Origin: Sweltsa coloradensis
Lineage: Eukaryota > Arthropoda > Insecta > Plecoptera > Chloroperlidae
DNA: 64,000 nt
Direction: 5' to 3'
Assembly (NCBI GenBank): GCA_024449915.1
Contig: JAMZAV010000160.1
Span: 62,001 to 126,000, forward strand
The notes beneath the pieces are model-generated. The model was given only the letters and a program-made list of their open reading frames with translations. It was not told the DNA's origin and searched no databases. Shown here one piece after another: positions 24,249 through 37,042 of the stretch. Numbering within the stretch: the first letter of the stretch is position 1; each line of letters begins with the position of its first letter. A program made the position numbers and the translations under genes.

Positions 24249-24250
<2 letters not shown>
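18915..24250. other. Long featureless AT-rich region
   Basis: Over 5.3 kb I find no exon, RNA gene or named repeat. A CTAAAGGGGTATTCAC segment at 21522-21537 resembles ends at 38254 and 57459 (see findings). A block at 20656-20700 containing CCAGGATTTTGAAATGGGG looks like a worn repeat. The open frames here have no motif. Confidence 0.45.
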
Positions 24251-24285
<35 letters not shown>

Positions 24286-24290
24286 ATGAA

Positions 24291-24373
<83 letters not shown>

Positions 24374-24840
24374 ACAAATAAATAAAAAAATTGTATTTAG
24401 AGTCTACCCACTCAATTATATAACTTATTTTCAGTGGGGGACAGTAAATCAAAGCGACCAAGCCAACCCTGTAGGCCCCGACGCAATCGACGAGTGAGCG
24501 ATATAACCAACCAAAAATCGATAATTTTTAATAGGAAATATATAGCAACCAGTGGTCTGGACAGTGCGAACACGCACGGATCAACGCCAGAATCAACAAG
24601 GCCGATTTAGAACAACTCTGAATTTATTATTTGCTTCGTTTTTAGGACGGCTCCAAAGTCACCGTTTACAAACAAACTCCTAAGACAAGAACTGATGGAC
24701 TTAAGTCCAAATCAGAAGTTATCAAACTTCTGACTTTGACGGGAATCAAACCCCTTGACCTTCTGGACTTTGGCAGGAATCGAACTCTGGACCTTCTGCA
24801 TTGGAAGCAGATACGCTAACCACAAAACCAACGAGCCACA
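24251..24840 (-). mobile_element. ATTT-tailed SINE, copy S3, with expanded tail
   Basis: Minus-strand copy of S1. The tail is the ATTT/AAAT microsatellite at 24252-24388 (over 30 units, with two interruptions). The hairpin (24408-24438) has lost a few pairs. The head lies at about 24765-24838. The T-arm segment containing GAATC-GAACTCTGGACCTTCTG is duplicated in altered form (about 24720-24800), so the head carries two B-box-like segments. Confidence 0.75.
24252..24388. repeat. AAAT microsatellite (SINE tail)
   Basis: There are about 34 tandem AAAT units with occasional substitutions, grown from the SINE 3' tail. Confidence 0.9.
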
Positions 24841-25171
24841 CGAAACGGTTACTTTATTTCACGGTGATTTCAATGAGTGGTAACAACGTATCAAGTAGGC
24901 CTAGGTCGAGAGTGGTGCATGGTGAATTAGGAGTGATTACGCCGATAGGGCGCAATGGTCACAGTATTGGAATATAATTCCGACTATCTTAATAAAGTTA
25001 TTTACTCGTATTATACAACGCGAATAAATACGACACAGTACACACGTATATTGGAGATGGGTTATCGTCAATAAGAGAACAAGAAAGAAAAATTATGTGT
25101 CATTTTTCTTTTATGTAAGTCAACAATAAAAAATCAGACCAATCGATATATTATTTTAAAATCACTTGATA
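24841..25171. other. Non-coding DNA
   Basis: Nothing recognised. A TAGGCCTA octamer lies at 24896-24903. Confidence 0.45.
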
Positions 25172-25173
25172 TA

Positions 25174-25312
25174 GTTGTTCCGAAGCAAATAAGCAGATGC
25201 TGACGTCACCGGCGGGTGTATTGCAGCCAATCAGCGGACCCCAATTATAAAATACGGAACGCTAATTAGCCCGCCGAAACAGTGCGCATCTGCTTACTTG
25301 CTTCGGAGCAAC
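25174..25312. mobile_element. Palindromic MITE with TA target duplication, copy M1
   Basis: Ends GTTGTTCCGAAGCAA and its inverted partner (TTGCTTCGGAGCAAC) enclose 139 bp, flanked by TA at 25172-25173 and 25313-25314. The inverted repeat continues through aagcagatgc. The core holds TGACGTCACCGGCGGG, CCAATCAGCGG and AGCCCGCCG. Related copies lie at 26009, 44287 and 46686. TA duplication is typical of the Tc1/mariner superfamily. Confidence 0.75.
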
Positions 25313-25314
25313 TA

Positions 25315-26008
25315 CATCATATCCGAAACCAAGAAATAAAATACTTACAGAAGACGTGAACGAATGTAGCAATTCACCTGTTCCAAATGTTGTATTTAAA
25401 GCACGATACACGTGAATTTCTAACAATATTTGCGCATCAAGGAGCAAAACATAGACGAGTTCAAAACAATACAGTCACAAGCAACCATGTAAACTTCATT
25501 TCAGAATCCGCCAACGACGTATTGTACAATGTGCGGGATGTTCACATAATAATCAAGCAAGGCTTGAGCAAGACTAGCTTATTTATTGTTTTGTTGACTG
25601 AAAACAAGTACTCTGCGACGTGCACTGGAGTTTGGTGTTGACTATACTTACCTACATAGCACGACGACGTCTACCCGAAGGGGCTTTGCAAATGTTGCAA
25701 ACTAGTTTCTATACCATTCACCATTATATTCATGGTAAGTTCATAAAACCAGGCCTTCGAAGCTCTATGTTTTACAACAGCATATATACACCACCGCACA
25801 TCTCTCGACAAGAATGCCAACAACAAGGTTGAGCGTTATGCAACGGATAGTAACCACGTAGTATACTCCTGCTGTGAGAGTGTGAATCCCTGCGGTCCCG
25901 AGTATGTAATCGCGGTTTATAATAATAACTAATCGACAGTGCTGATGAAGGGTTTCATAACATACCGAAACCTAAACGTTTATATGGTTTTAGGTGGGAG
26001 TATTATAA
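25315..26008. other. Non-coding DNA between two MITE copies
   Basis: The open frames at 25387-25641 and 25620-25832 have no recognisable motif. Confidence 0.4.
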
Positions 26009-26137
26009 GTTGCTCCGAAGCAAGTAAGCAGATGCGCGTGGTTTCGGCGGGCCAATGAGCGATCAGTATTTTAAATCGGGGACCGCTGATTGGCTGCAAT
26101 CCACCCGCCGGTGACATCAACATCTGCTACTTGTACG
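26009..26137. mobile_element. Palindromic MITE, copy M2, right end worn
   Basis: It begins GTTGCTCCGAAGCAAG. Its core is in the opposite orientation to M1 (CCGCTGATTGG then CCGCCGGTGAC). The right terminal repeat is decayed after catctgct. Confidence 0.7.
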
Positions 26138-27547
26138 GTGTTTCATTGAAAACATTGAAAACCGAGTCACTTCTTATATCCGAACTTATTTTATAATCTC
26201 AGTCACAGGATAGTGTACTGCGTACTCATTGGACTCATTGCCCATGAGATTAATTGCCCATGTCGACCTCTGATGGTCATAGAAGGCAGAATGATAGGGG
26301 TAGCCTGTGGGGGACAACCCGTGATGTCGGGTGTCCCAGTCACAGGATATGAGACATAGAGTGTTTGAGTGCGGTTTTAAGGAGTATAATGAATGCCACA
26401 CATGCTAGGACCATAATGTGTGTGTAATGCAATCATAAATAGAAATTGAATTTAATAATTACCCCATGGGCCCCTAGCCAATGAAATTGTGTAGTTATTA
26501 GATGAAATATGGGTAGAACGTCTTCACAACAAAGCTTTCAAAATATCTCAAAATCTGCTTGAGTGCTTCTAGATTTCCGGTGACCATCAGACAGACTGCT
26601 TCTTTGCCCAAACCACTAGCCTTGCCCTTGCGCTTTACTTTCGTGGTATGCTCTATGGATTAGCAGCACCAATATGCAGAATATTTGTTTGGTTCGGTAA
26701 AGACAATTTCACTGGTTTTAACTTACATATTTTATTTATAGATGTGACGAAACATATTTCGTAAAAATCATGTTTTTACTGTTAAACCTTGAAACACGAG
26801 CAGACCAGTTTGTCTTTGAAGGTCGATGAGGAGCGATACCTCCCAACATGCCCGAGATAATACACTTGTTCGTGCCCACAAAACCAAATGTTTCCATAGA
26901 GTTGTTCCGAGGCCGATATGGACGTCATTGGCGGGTGAATCTGGGCCACAATTCTTTCCTCGATGCCGGTAGCAAAGAATACATCACCATTCAGTATTCA
27001 CCAATGAATATCAAGAGGCTGCCTGACTAATGGGACATCTTGGACTTGGTTCGAGTCCCGGACTGGGTCAGTTATAATTTATTTTGGTATTTCCACAGTT
27101 TGGTTCTTCAACTAAGAGTTCTTTCTTCGAGGTATATTAGGAAGTTTGTGGAGTTTTGTCTTCAGCTGCAAGAGTGCACGAGTACGACCGCTCCAACCGT
27201 ATGGCATGGCGGTTGAGCCACTCCTGGGACGCAAGGACAGAAAATAAAGTTTTCAGTACTTCCATGACATGATTTGAACAAAACGATCGATGTATTACGT
27301 GGGAAACAAGTACGCATAACAATTGCCCCTCTTCTGGTAACTAACTGTTAGTGAAGAAGTGTATTTAATAAGTCTTTCCAAACGACAATCGACCAATGTT
27401 TCGTTATAGAGCACAGCACATGGCCATGAATCAACCTAAAGATCAGTATCGACTCGCAAGCAAACGAAGGCTTTTTGAGAGCCTTCTTGATATGTAAACA
27501 ATCTAAAACATTTGTCATTGAGACTTAACGGTGGTTACGCGAACCGT
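26138..27547. other. Non-coding DNA
   Basis: CAGTCACAGGATA occurs twice (about 26201 and 26338). No gene was recognised. Confidence 0.4.
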
Positions 27548-27592
27548 CATTCATTCATTCATTCATTCATTCATTCATTCATTCATTCATTC
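27548..27592. repeat. ATTC microsatellite
   Basis: Eleven tandem ATTC units. Confidence 0.9.
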
Positions 27593-29351
27593 ACTCATGC
27601 TCGTTCATTACTGCTTTCATATTTCAAAATAATAAATTAATATTATGGATCAAGCACGTCACATAAAAACAAGGTAAAGAACAATTATTGATTGCAAGGC
27701 TGTTAAATACAATAATAACTTAATTGACTTTAACTTTTCTCCATGAAAAATATAAAACGTGGAGTAATATTTTTTATAAAATAAATTAGCGCCAATGAAT
27801 AGAATAATTGTTTAATGCAAATTCCTTTTTTTTCCCCTCCGTCGTGTAACCGGTGAATGACCAAACCAATTAAACAATCAACCACTCATGATCTCAAGTA
27901 GCATCTTCGATAGAATATGAGACGTAAAGCCAACAAAGTTGTGAGTTATCTTTTAAATTCACAAGTCCAATATGTTTTTCCTAGTTCTAGAGTTGGAGCC
28001 AATGCTTATAACAACTAACTTGTAGGGCTTCATATCTACGTATGCGTTCATGTCCCCATCAGAGTCGGTGTTAGATCCAAGAAGATACGGTTGCCCAAGT
28101 ACAACTTTACTGATGAATTAAAACTATAGGCATGAAAAAGGGTGAGTGGGGGGTGCATTTTAATGCGCACGAAATCAACTCGATTAACTGTGATTCTAAA
28201 TATGAATTGGTTATAAAATAAAATAAGTTACAAGAATATATTTAATTATTTTCAATGTCATTTGAAAAATTAGAATTAAACTATATTATGCAATAAAACT
28301 TACCCTAAAATAAAGTATCGTATACTACATTCCTATCGGACCATGCAGGTAGTACGCCACTGCTGTCAATATCCTAATATTTGAACCTAACTGGAAGCCT
28401 AGTAGGTGTTCTTATGATTAGTTTTCAGTGCACACCAAGTCTCATTGTTAACAACCGAAGCGTGTGCGGCATAATGCATTATGAAGTGCGGCTCTTTAAC
28501 GTGTGCTGTACTTGTACTCGTTATAGGAAATACACTATTACATTAACAACTAAAGTGACGCATGTTCTTGAGAGAGATTCGGTGAAGATAGGTGAGGGAA
28601 ATAAGATGACCAATTAACTGGCAGAGTGAGCCTATTCGGAAATTTAAAAAAAAATCGTCTTAGTGATTCCTGATTTGAAACTGTGGTTAGACCTACAATA
28701 ACATATGGGGATGTATGCATAGTACCTAATCATTGTATTATTGTTGTTTATTATCTAGCCGCAGTCGAGCCTACTGGGGTTTCTAACTTTTTCATTTTGA
28801 AATCCTTGTTTTATGAGTATGGCCCCAAGGCCAAACCTAGGATGATTTTAAAATAAATAATAGATGAAGTGAAAAGACAAAAATGTGAAATAATATTAAA
28901 AACAAAAGTACGCATGGGAATTGACTCGTACGGTTGAAAACATTTAACTCGCGTCACATGACGACGCATCTCATTATCTCATTGCATAACATGTTACTTT
29001 GTCAAGATTCAAGATCATTCACAGAGTCAACTTATTCTGCGCGTACGTGTAAGAGTAAGTGCTCACTAGCAAGGAATGGATTTATTACCAAGATATAGTG
29101 GACTGTCTTGTCTGTGAGAAGTGAGAACTGAGAACTCACTTGTACTTCCTATACAGCAACACGATTGTATGTATTAGCTGCATGTTGTGTTTGTGACTAA
29201 GAAGAGAAGAGCTTGTGCAGCTGCTGGTGCAATATCAAGCATTCGTTGACTACATGACGCAATTGCACAGCGATTAGTTTAAGGAGTTAACATAGTCGAG
29301 AAACAACTGAGTTAGAAAGGTATCGGCTCCTGAAGGTAAATTTACAGCGAG
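27593..29351. other. AT-rich non-coding DNA
   Basis: Nothing recognised. The open frame at 28381-28617 has no motif. Confidence 0.45.
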
Positions 29352-29996
29352 TTAAGGCTATTGTACCACCTCTAGCCGATAATTTGAAAGTCGAAGAAAC
29401 ATGTCTGAAAAGTTTGCTGAATGAAAGAAGGCCTTTAAAATAAGAGAGAAAAAATGTGAATTTTTTTGGGCGGGACATAACCTCACTTTTGGAAATTATA
29501 TTTAGATTTTTGGACAAAAGTGTAATATACAAGACTAGTTCAAAATTAAATTTTGAGAATCAATTTTCTTGACATAGTTTCTAAACACCTTTAGCTATAA
29601 ATTGACTATAGCTAAAATAGTTTTCTGAAAATAACAGTTGGTGTACGAATTTTTTGTCAAACGGTACAAATACGAGTTTTGTACCGTTTGACAAAAAAAT
29701 TCGTACACCAACAGTTATTTTCAGAAAACTATTTTAGCTATAGTCAAGTTATAGCTAAAGGTGTTTAGAAACTATGTCCAGAAAACCGATTCTCAAAATT
29801 TAATTTTGAACTAGTCTTGTATATTATACTTTTGCCCAAAAATCTAAATATAATTTCCAAAAGTGGGGTTATGTCCCGCCCCAAAAAATTCACATTTTTT
29901 TCTGTTATTTTAAAGGCCTTCTTTCATTCAGCAAACTTTTCAGACATGTTTCTTCGACTATCAAATTATCGGCCAGAGGTGGTACAATAGCCTTAA
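29352..29996. mobile_element. 645-bp near-perfect foldback MITE (TTAA-flanked)
   Basis: The left arm (29352-29670) starts TTAAGGCTATTGTACCACC. The right arm (29677-29996) is its reverse complement, ending at TTAA. The loop is TACGAG (29671-29676). The arms, about 319 bp each, differ at only a small number of positions. The outermost TTAA fits a TTAA target duplication, leaving GG at the element ends, so Kolobok-like is possible. There is no coding capacity. The open frame at 29287-29532 is a shadow of the arm. Confidence 0.85.
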
Positions 29997-32900
29997 GGAC
30001 ATAGCAATCAATTATGCTCTAACATGATACAAACTATTTTGTGTACACTTTTGATTGAGCCGTAATCCCATAGCATGTTGATATGAGGTTTTGCTACTTA
30101 GGTATCGATATGATGAATATGGATAACACATTCCTGCTCACAATATGCGGGTTGGATGGCTATTTTTTTCTATGGCTACACCTATTGTAAAACACAAAGA
30201 CACTTCAATAATTTTTATATTTAATGTGTATTATTATTTTAAAATTGTCTTCTTCGTTTCGGTAAAATCTGTCAAGATAAGTGGAGCAGTTCGGAAATGG
30301 TTTTCTCAATAAAGCTATATGACACGTAATCCAAGAATGTTATGTCAAATCGTTTTCGTAAGAGTTGTTGAACGCTGGTTGCTCAACCAAGTCATCATCA
30401 TTATAATAATTCACTGTCGGGAGAAATTAACTGCAACGGTCCGTGAAGTTTCATTCCGAAGTAACGATGGACACTCCCTGCAAAATTGCGCCATTGTATG
30501 TTCACCGTACTCATTCAACTTCACGTGCATTTTACTACATTTGAACGTAAAACTAGAAATACGACGCAATCGAAAACAACAAGGAAGTATAAGGCATCCC
30601 TGCTACTAGTTTACCTCCACATTTACTTTAAGCATCTCACCACTTTTGATTCTCTTACTTTTTGGCAACTTTGTCTTTATCCGAAATATTGAATTGAATT
30701 GAATTATAATGAAGATTGCGAAAAGAGTATTAATTTTTGTACCGTTTTAAATTACACAACTACACTTTTCTCGACTCTCTTTCTTGCATTTCTTTTCCAA
30801 TATATGTGAACCATATCCTGAACTCGTATAAAGTAGCTTGGTTAAAACCACTGCACACCACAGACAGAACATCAAATGCACAATTTCATAATACACAACA
30901 ATAAAATAAGTTTCTCCATGTATTATTATTATTATTCCTGTTTCTTCATATCTGTCAAGAAAAATGAAGATTTATTTTCATAGCAATTAGAATTTACCAA
31001 ATGAATGTTTATTTTATTTGATATCACATAATAGTTATCCTCCCTTCAATAGTGTTACGAAATATTGTTGCTGTAATAAACACCAAGGAAAGATGTGAAA
31101 TCAGAATATGTAAGCACATAAACATGATGATATCCAATGACTGATTGAGGAATGCGATTTCCATATTATTAGAAAACATGAACGTCAACCATTCAATTCA
31201 TTATTCACGGCAGAGTTCATGCATAAGTTATTTGAAGAAAATGTTACCATTTTATAGCACTGTATAAAAGCAACAAAATAATACCCGAGTTAAAAACGTT
31301 TAATATGCCACGTTTGAGGTTAAATGGGTCTAAATTGATCACACGATATCTTCTAGTTCAAAATGTTCATCGTAAAAAAATTCGGTTTTATCGATAATTT
31401 GTTAGTCACGTTGCAATAACTGACGATTTTTCTGTTTATAATATTTAGACTAATCAAAGTTGTTCTATTAAATATATTATGCTCCTTCCAAATTAAAGGC
31501 GTAAATCACTAACTTCTTCATCACTGGCTTTGAGAAACCTTGCGCCTACATAGTAAGTTGAAGTTCGGACGCGAGACTTTCTTGAGCTTGAATTTCTACG
31601 TGGCATTGACTTTGAATGAAGGTTACGACTTTGGTCAGAAATTATTCAAATTCTAGTGTTTATAAATTCAATTTCAACTTTTTGCTCCAAGTCCGAAGGG
31701 CAAATAAAACGTGTTCTATAATATTTCGTTTCAATACTTGTGTACTTTGTGTACAATCCTGGCAATAATACTCAACATATTTTTAATGAAGAGTGGTAAA
31801 AATAGAGGATCGATAGATTGTGTTATATCAGAACGATTTTTGTTTCTAGATACTATACTCGTACTGTACTCGCAAAACATTTAATTACTATCACTCCTCA
31901 AATATATTTATAAAATACTTATTTAGTTAGGCGTGTTAAATTCTAATCAAGAAGAATAATGGTACCACCGTGAAATAAATTAATTAAATATCTCATTCAT
32001 ATATTATATAATTAATTTAATGTGTATTAATAATTATGACACGAACTCTTTGACATAAAAGGGACATTTTTATTGTTTCTTGCCTATTTTAATTAGAACT
32101 GCAATATGTAAGCAGCAAATCGGGATTTTAAAATACTGGCGTGCGAACTCTATACTTTTCTTGAACTTTTCGGTAAAGCACTGAACAGTAGTAGCACAAA
32201 GTTGCGTTACTCTAATTAACACTTGACGCGTCTTGTTACAATAAACGATTCTTCAAAAATATTTTTGTGTGTGGTAAATGATTTAAATGTTTCGTATGAC
32301 TGTTGAGAAATTGGTTAGAAAAATTACAATTGTAATAACAATATACGTTGTTTGACCAAATCATCCTTAAAGAACGTAAAGACACTACTGTAGAATTATT
32401 AACTTCATTGAAGTTTCTAGACAGCTCAGCTAAACAACTGATAATAATATCAGGTCAGGTTCACTCTTCGAAGCGAGTACCAAGGTTGGACTGCGTTCAA
32501 TCTAGGTACAAAACTCAATTTTTTGACTCTATTACCAGCTCAAAGACTTTGATCCTATTGCAATTGAGGTTAATGCAATCTTGGTGTTGAGACATAAGTG
32601 ATAAATGCTAATTAAAAAGGCGAACTGTTGACATTGACATCTATATTGGTGTTGCAAAAGTTCACCCTGCAGCAGTGCTGTTCTAAACACTTATGTTCTC
32701 GGGCTTGGCTAGATGCATTAGAAGGGAAAGCACTAGCACACACTTTACACACTCTTCAATACCTACCCGTGTGCAAACAAATCGACGCAATCGAACATTG
32801 ATATGAGGTTAGAGTAATTAGACTGGCTTCACCAAGACAGGTGCGTGTACACTGTGCTGCACTCGTACCTACAATACATCATGTACAGGTTCGAGCGATG

Positions 32901-33039
32901 GGTAAACGTTTACATCGTTATAAAAATCACGTTTAAACGTTATCGCAAGAGAGAAATTGCACAGGTGGTATTCACACAATATGTTTTAGAGTAAAGGCCT
33001 AGACAGAATATTATACTCACTGTCACAAATTGACATTTA
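29997..33039. other. Featureless AT-rich DNA
   Basis: No gene or repeat was recognised over 3 kb. The open frames at 30319-30609 and 32348-32590 lack motifs. Confidence 0.45.
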
Positions 33040-33625
33040 CTAGGAAGCTTCGCAAACGCTTTTTCAAACGCGATTGATGCATTGAGCTGCCATGTGTTCA
33101 TGAGAAATAATTTTTTGGTTGCGCTCAAATTTCACACGAATATACTATTTCATAAAATTAAGGTTCTGTGGAAAAATCATTACAATCGGATAAAGCATGT
33201 AGGTGTTATAAGTCAAAGAAATTTAAAAAATCGAAAAAAGCGTAAAATTGCGATTTTCATAAGAAATAATTTTTCGATTGCGCTCAAATTCCACACAAAT
33301 ATATATTAATTCATAAAATTAAGGTTCTGTGAACAAATAATTACAATCGGATAAAGCATGTAGGTGCTAGGCCTATAAGTCGATTTTGTTTTAAATCGAA
33401 AAAAATCGTAAAATTGCGATTTTCATGAGATATAATTTTTCGATTGTGCTCAAAAACGTGGTGGTTCTAAGTTCAGAGATTTCGAAGGCCTCCAGAAAAT
33501 TTCATCGCAATTGGAATATCGGTTTAACAAACACAGAAAAATACAAAAGAAAAAAAGAAAAATATTCTGGATTTTTTTCTCCAGTGTAGTGGAATGGAAT
33601 CTTCACTTCGCTCGCTACGCTCACC
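33040..33625 (-). mobile_element. HINE-type element, copy D
   Basis: On the minus strand it runs from GGTGAGCGTAGCGAGCG (33625) to CTTCCTAG (33040), again with T on both sides. The subterminal inverted copy and one side of the 3' hairpin are decayed (GCGAT for GCGTT). Two to three internal units of about 160 bp remain. A TAGGCCTA octamer lies inside at 33368. Confidence 0.7.
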
Positions 33626-33907
33626 AATAATTTGATTTGTATTTCTTCTAAAAAAAAGTAGCTACAGCACCACGCTGTATCAAGATGATTATATATTTTT
33701 AACGAAAATAAAGTGAACACGTTTAATGTCACTCGTGGGCTAAAAACTTATAAACGTTGTGTCCAGGAAAATCCAAGCAGGTACACTCCAATAAATACGA
33801 TTTAATTCTTTAATAGCAAAGCAGATGCTTTACTCGTATGCCACCTCACAAATCAAATAGGTTATATTTAATACAATTCGGAAATTACAAAATCCATGCT
33901 GGATGTA
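33626..33907. other. Non-coding DNA
   Basis: Nothing recognised. Confidence 0.4.
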
Positions 33908-33986
33908 TTTTTAAATTCTGAATTTTATTAAAAATTAACAATTCCACCTACTGGAGTGTTTCCCGACTAACCAAATCGAGAAATAG
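33908..33986 (+). repeat. SINE family T, headless 3' module, copy T2
   Basis: This copy has the same order of blocks as T1: attctgaattt, acaattccacctac, gtgtttcccgactaac, aaatcgagaaat. No tRNA-like head is recognisable upstream. Confidence 0.6.
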
Positions 33987-35164
33987 GTAATATTACAAAT
34001 AGATCTCTTTGAGTCGTCAAATTTACTTACACAAGTATTAGAAATGTGTCGGTACCTACGAATATTGCACATGTAATCGTTCTAATAAGTAATAAGTGGC
34101 AAAGAAGGGAAGGATATTGGGAGACAGGAAATAGACCAAACTTAGCGTCATTTAGTAGAGATTTGCCAAGAGTGGAATTCCTCCAGGATTTTGTTTCTAA
34201 TGGATAAGGAGAATTGAAAGTGTGGGGAAAGTAAACAGGAAAAGATGGAGAGCTGTAAGAGGCACCTTATGTGCGATGATGGTGTGATGTCGTAGCTTTA
34301 GTTTAGAGCATTCAACTAGGCATGACATTTTCCCCACGCTGTTTGCCGTGACACCTTTTCAGGCCATTGGTTTCATTACCACCGACTGCAGTGAAAACTA
34401 CAGGCTGTATAATATTTGTCATGATTATTACACATTATTGTTTGCAAATATGGAATTTACATCATAAAATAAAGTTTAACTTTAAGTAGAGAGCAGAAAC
34501 ACGTGCGTGTACGTAAGTAAAATACCAAAACATGTGATTCTCTATGAATAAACTAAATAAACATTTCACAAAAAATACTTGTAGATTGTGATATATCTTT
34601 GGTTACACTATTTTATTACCAAGAAGCAATGGTATTTTCATTTATTCGAAAATTGCAAAACAAAATTGCACAAAGGTTATTTAGACAACACACTTCAAAG
34701 AGGATCTGGAATGCTCATCTGGTACTTTGCACATTGCATAACCGAATTTTCGACTAGTGTATAGTTTAATAACTTTAAACCTTGAATTATATCGACTGCG
34801 CATCACACACTTCCAAAGATGAAATAGTAATGTGCTTATAGCTAAATGAAAAAAGAAAAGTCAACAACTAAAATCAACGTCATTGACAGCGTTCAGATGT
34901 TTGTTTACATGTTCAATTATGTTAGCGTCCCGTAATAGGTTAATAGCTCAATTTCCATGAGACATGCATAGTGAGAGAGAGAGGGGGGGGGGCACGCGTA
35001 CGCACACACGCTCTTGTTTAGGCCAGACCCTGAATATATCAATGGTAAGCCCATTTCAGGAAGTATATATTACTTGTTCGTGTAATTGTTCGTTGTTGAA
35101 CGTGATTGTTAATGCGATGCTATTATGTTATGCCATACGTGGACGATAAAGGTCGATTACACGT
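33987..35164. other. Non-coding DNA
   Basis: A short GA tract then a run of G lies at 34973-34991. Nothing else is recognised. Confidence 0.4.
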
Positions 35165-35235
35165 CTTCCACGACACGGGGTTTGAACCCACGCACCTTTG
35201 AACCAGAATGTAAACAGCCGCTCACAACCACTTAA
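35165..35235 (-). repeat. tRNA-derived SINE head or tRNA pseudogene
   Basis: The minus strand has an A-box-like TGGTTGTGAGCGGC (35217-35230) and a B-box GTGGGTTCAAACCCC (35176-35190). Similar heads occur at 42005 and 48075. The acceptor ends do not pair. Confidence 0.5.
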
Positions 35236-35870
35236 GTAAACGTTAAAAATTAACTTAAGAAAGTTGAAACCCTTGATTGCAACTGCGAAGTTCACAATCA
35301 CGTAACTTACGAAGAGGCGGGTAATAAACTTTTACGTACACCACGTACAGCCAATCTCAGAGTTCGACCAATCACTTGATTTGTTTACTTTTACCTTACA
35401 CATAACTTTTATTGTAATCTCAGTCTATGTGTTTTAACTATGGCTATGGGGAAGACGGGTGTGTAGTGTGTGCATTATCTGTCCACTTGTAAATTGTTCT
35501 TTCAAAGTAAGAGATGTCTGATATAAAAGGGGTTGGGAAAAAATTGTGTTAGCTGAACAAGTGATGATTACAACTAATTATATTTTAAAGTATATCCCAG
35601 CATTTGAACTATTGATAGCGATCCCGCACTATGCTTGTCAATTAAAATATTGTCAATGACCGTACGTATACATACATGTAACAACTAATCGAACTAATTA
35701 ATCGAACTCCGGTCGCCGGTGTATTTTTTGTAGTTAGTGGTTGTATGTGTGTGTGTAAGTTAAAGTCTGTGACTGCATAGCACGCATGTAAAGTTTTTAC
35801 GAATGTGCGAAAAATATCCCATTTGTTTGACGAATGTTTACTCTGAGGACGTTCAACCTTTTTCGTAAGA
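35236..35870. other. Non-coding DNA
   Basis: Nothing recognised. Confidence 0.4.
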
Positions 35871-36352
35871 CACCTGACAGCTCGGTTGGACACGAGCCAT
35901 GCACGGTCTGTCTATTCTCGGTATAGAGTCAGAGATGCCTTCAGTCCCGGAACCTGGACCTCCGTGAAACTTCACGAAGTAGGTCGCGTTATCTACTTCC
36001 GAGTGAGCTCCCTCCACGTGGTACATCACTGATAACACCTGACAGCTCGGTTGGAAGACCTGACGGTCTGTCTATTTCGTATAGAGTCAGAGAGCTTAGT
36101 CCCGAACATTCACACGCGTGAACTGGACTCCGTGAAAACTTCACGAAGTAGTCGCGTTATCTCTTCCGATGAGCCTCCACGTGGTACATCAGGATAAATG
36201 ACGCGGTTGGACACGAGCATGACGGTCTGTCTATTCTCGGTATGAGTAGAGATGCTCAGTACGGAACCTGACTCGTGAAATTCAAAAAGTAGGTCGCGAA
36301 TCACTTCCGAGTGAGCTCCCTCATGTCTCACTGATAACACCAGACAGCCGGC
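35871..36352. repeat. Three-copy minisatellite, unit about 165 bp
   Basis: Unit 1 is 35871-36035, unit 2 is 36036 to about 36194, and unit 3 runs to about 36338, with the start of a fourth (CACCAGACAG). Shared landmarks are GGTCTGTCTATT, TAGAGTCAGAGA, CTTCACGAAGTAG and CACGTGGTACATCA. Units 2 and 3 are shorter mainly through scattered 1-3 base deletions. Confidence 0.8.
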
Positions 36353-36439
36353 TCTGTTTACTACGCTTTTTACGTCCATTCCAGAGATTAGTCTGACATG
36401 TAACATCGCTGCATAGTGCGTACGTGCGTACACTGCCCT

Positions 36440-37042
36440 TTAAGGCTATTACAGACCACTCTTACCGATACTTCGAATGTCAAAGGAAAATGGCTGAAAG
36501 ATGGTTGAATGAAAGAGGAACTTAAATAAAAAAGGAGAAAAAATTAACTTTTTTTTTACGGGACAAACGCTCCATTTTGGCCACATATATGCCAATTTTG
36601 GGTCAGTAAGAAAATAAAAGTTCTAGGAGCAAAACTTAATTTAAAGCTATGATTTTTCTTTTATTATTTCAACACACCTTTGTCGCCATACTGAGTATTA
36701 GGGAAAATAATTTTCTGAAATAACGTTTGATGTACGATTTTTTTTCGTCCACCGGTTCAAAACTCTTATTTGTACCATGTGACAAAAGAATCGCACATCG
36801 AACATTATTTCAGAAAATTGTTTTCCCTTATACTCAGGACGGAGACGAAGGTGTGTTGAAACAATTTTAAATAATCATAGCTGAACTTTCATTTTCTTAT
36901 TGACCCAAAATTTGCATATAATGGCAAAAATAGAGCTTTTGTCCTGTCAATAAAAATAAAAAATCCCCTTTTTTATTCAAGTCCTCTTTCATTCAACTTT
37001 CAGCAATTTTCCTTTGACTTTCAAAATATCGATAAGAGTGCT
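36440..37042. mobile_element. Decayed foldback MITE related to 29352-29996
   Basis: It opens TTAAGGCTATTACAGACCACTC. The arms mirror each other around about 36765 (for example GTGTGTTGAAA and tttcaacacacc, and catttcattcaacc-type segments). The centre shares the GGTACAAAT/TTTGTACC theme with the intact element. The right terminus lacks the final TAATAGCCTTAA, ending near GAGTGCTCTGACG. Confidence 0.7.

Noticed and set aside
24168..24461. 97-codon open frame on the minus strand
   Set aside because: It is the translation of the AAAT microsatellite in the SINE tail (repeated Leu-Phe-Ile-Tyr).
25387..25832. Two overlapping open frames between MITE copies
   Set aside because: No motif, no splice-site-bounded exon, and ordinary AT-rich composition.
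35871..36352. CRISPR-like array
   Set aside because: Three adjoining units of about 165 bp without spacers form a minisatellite, and the context is eukaryotic.
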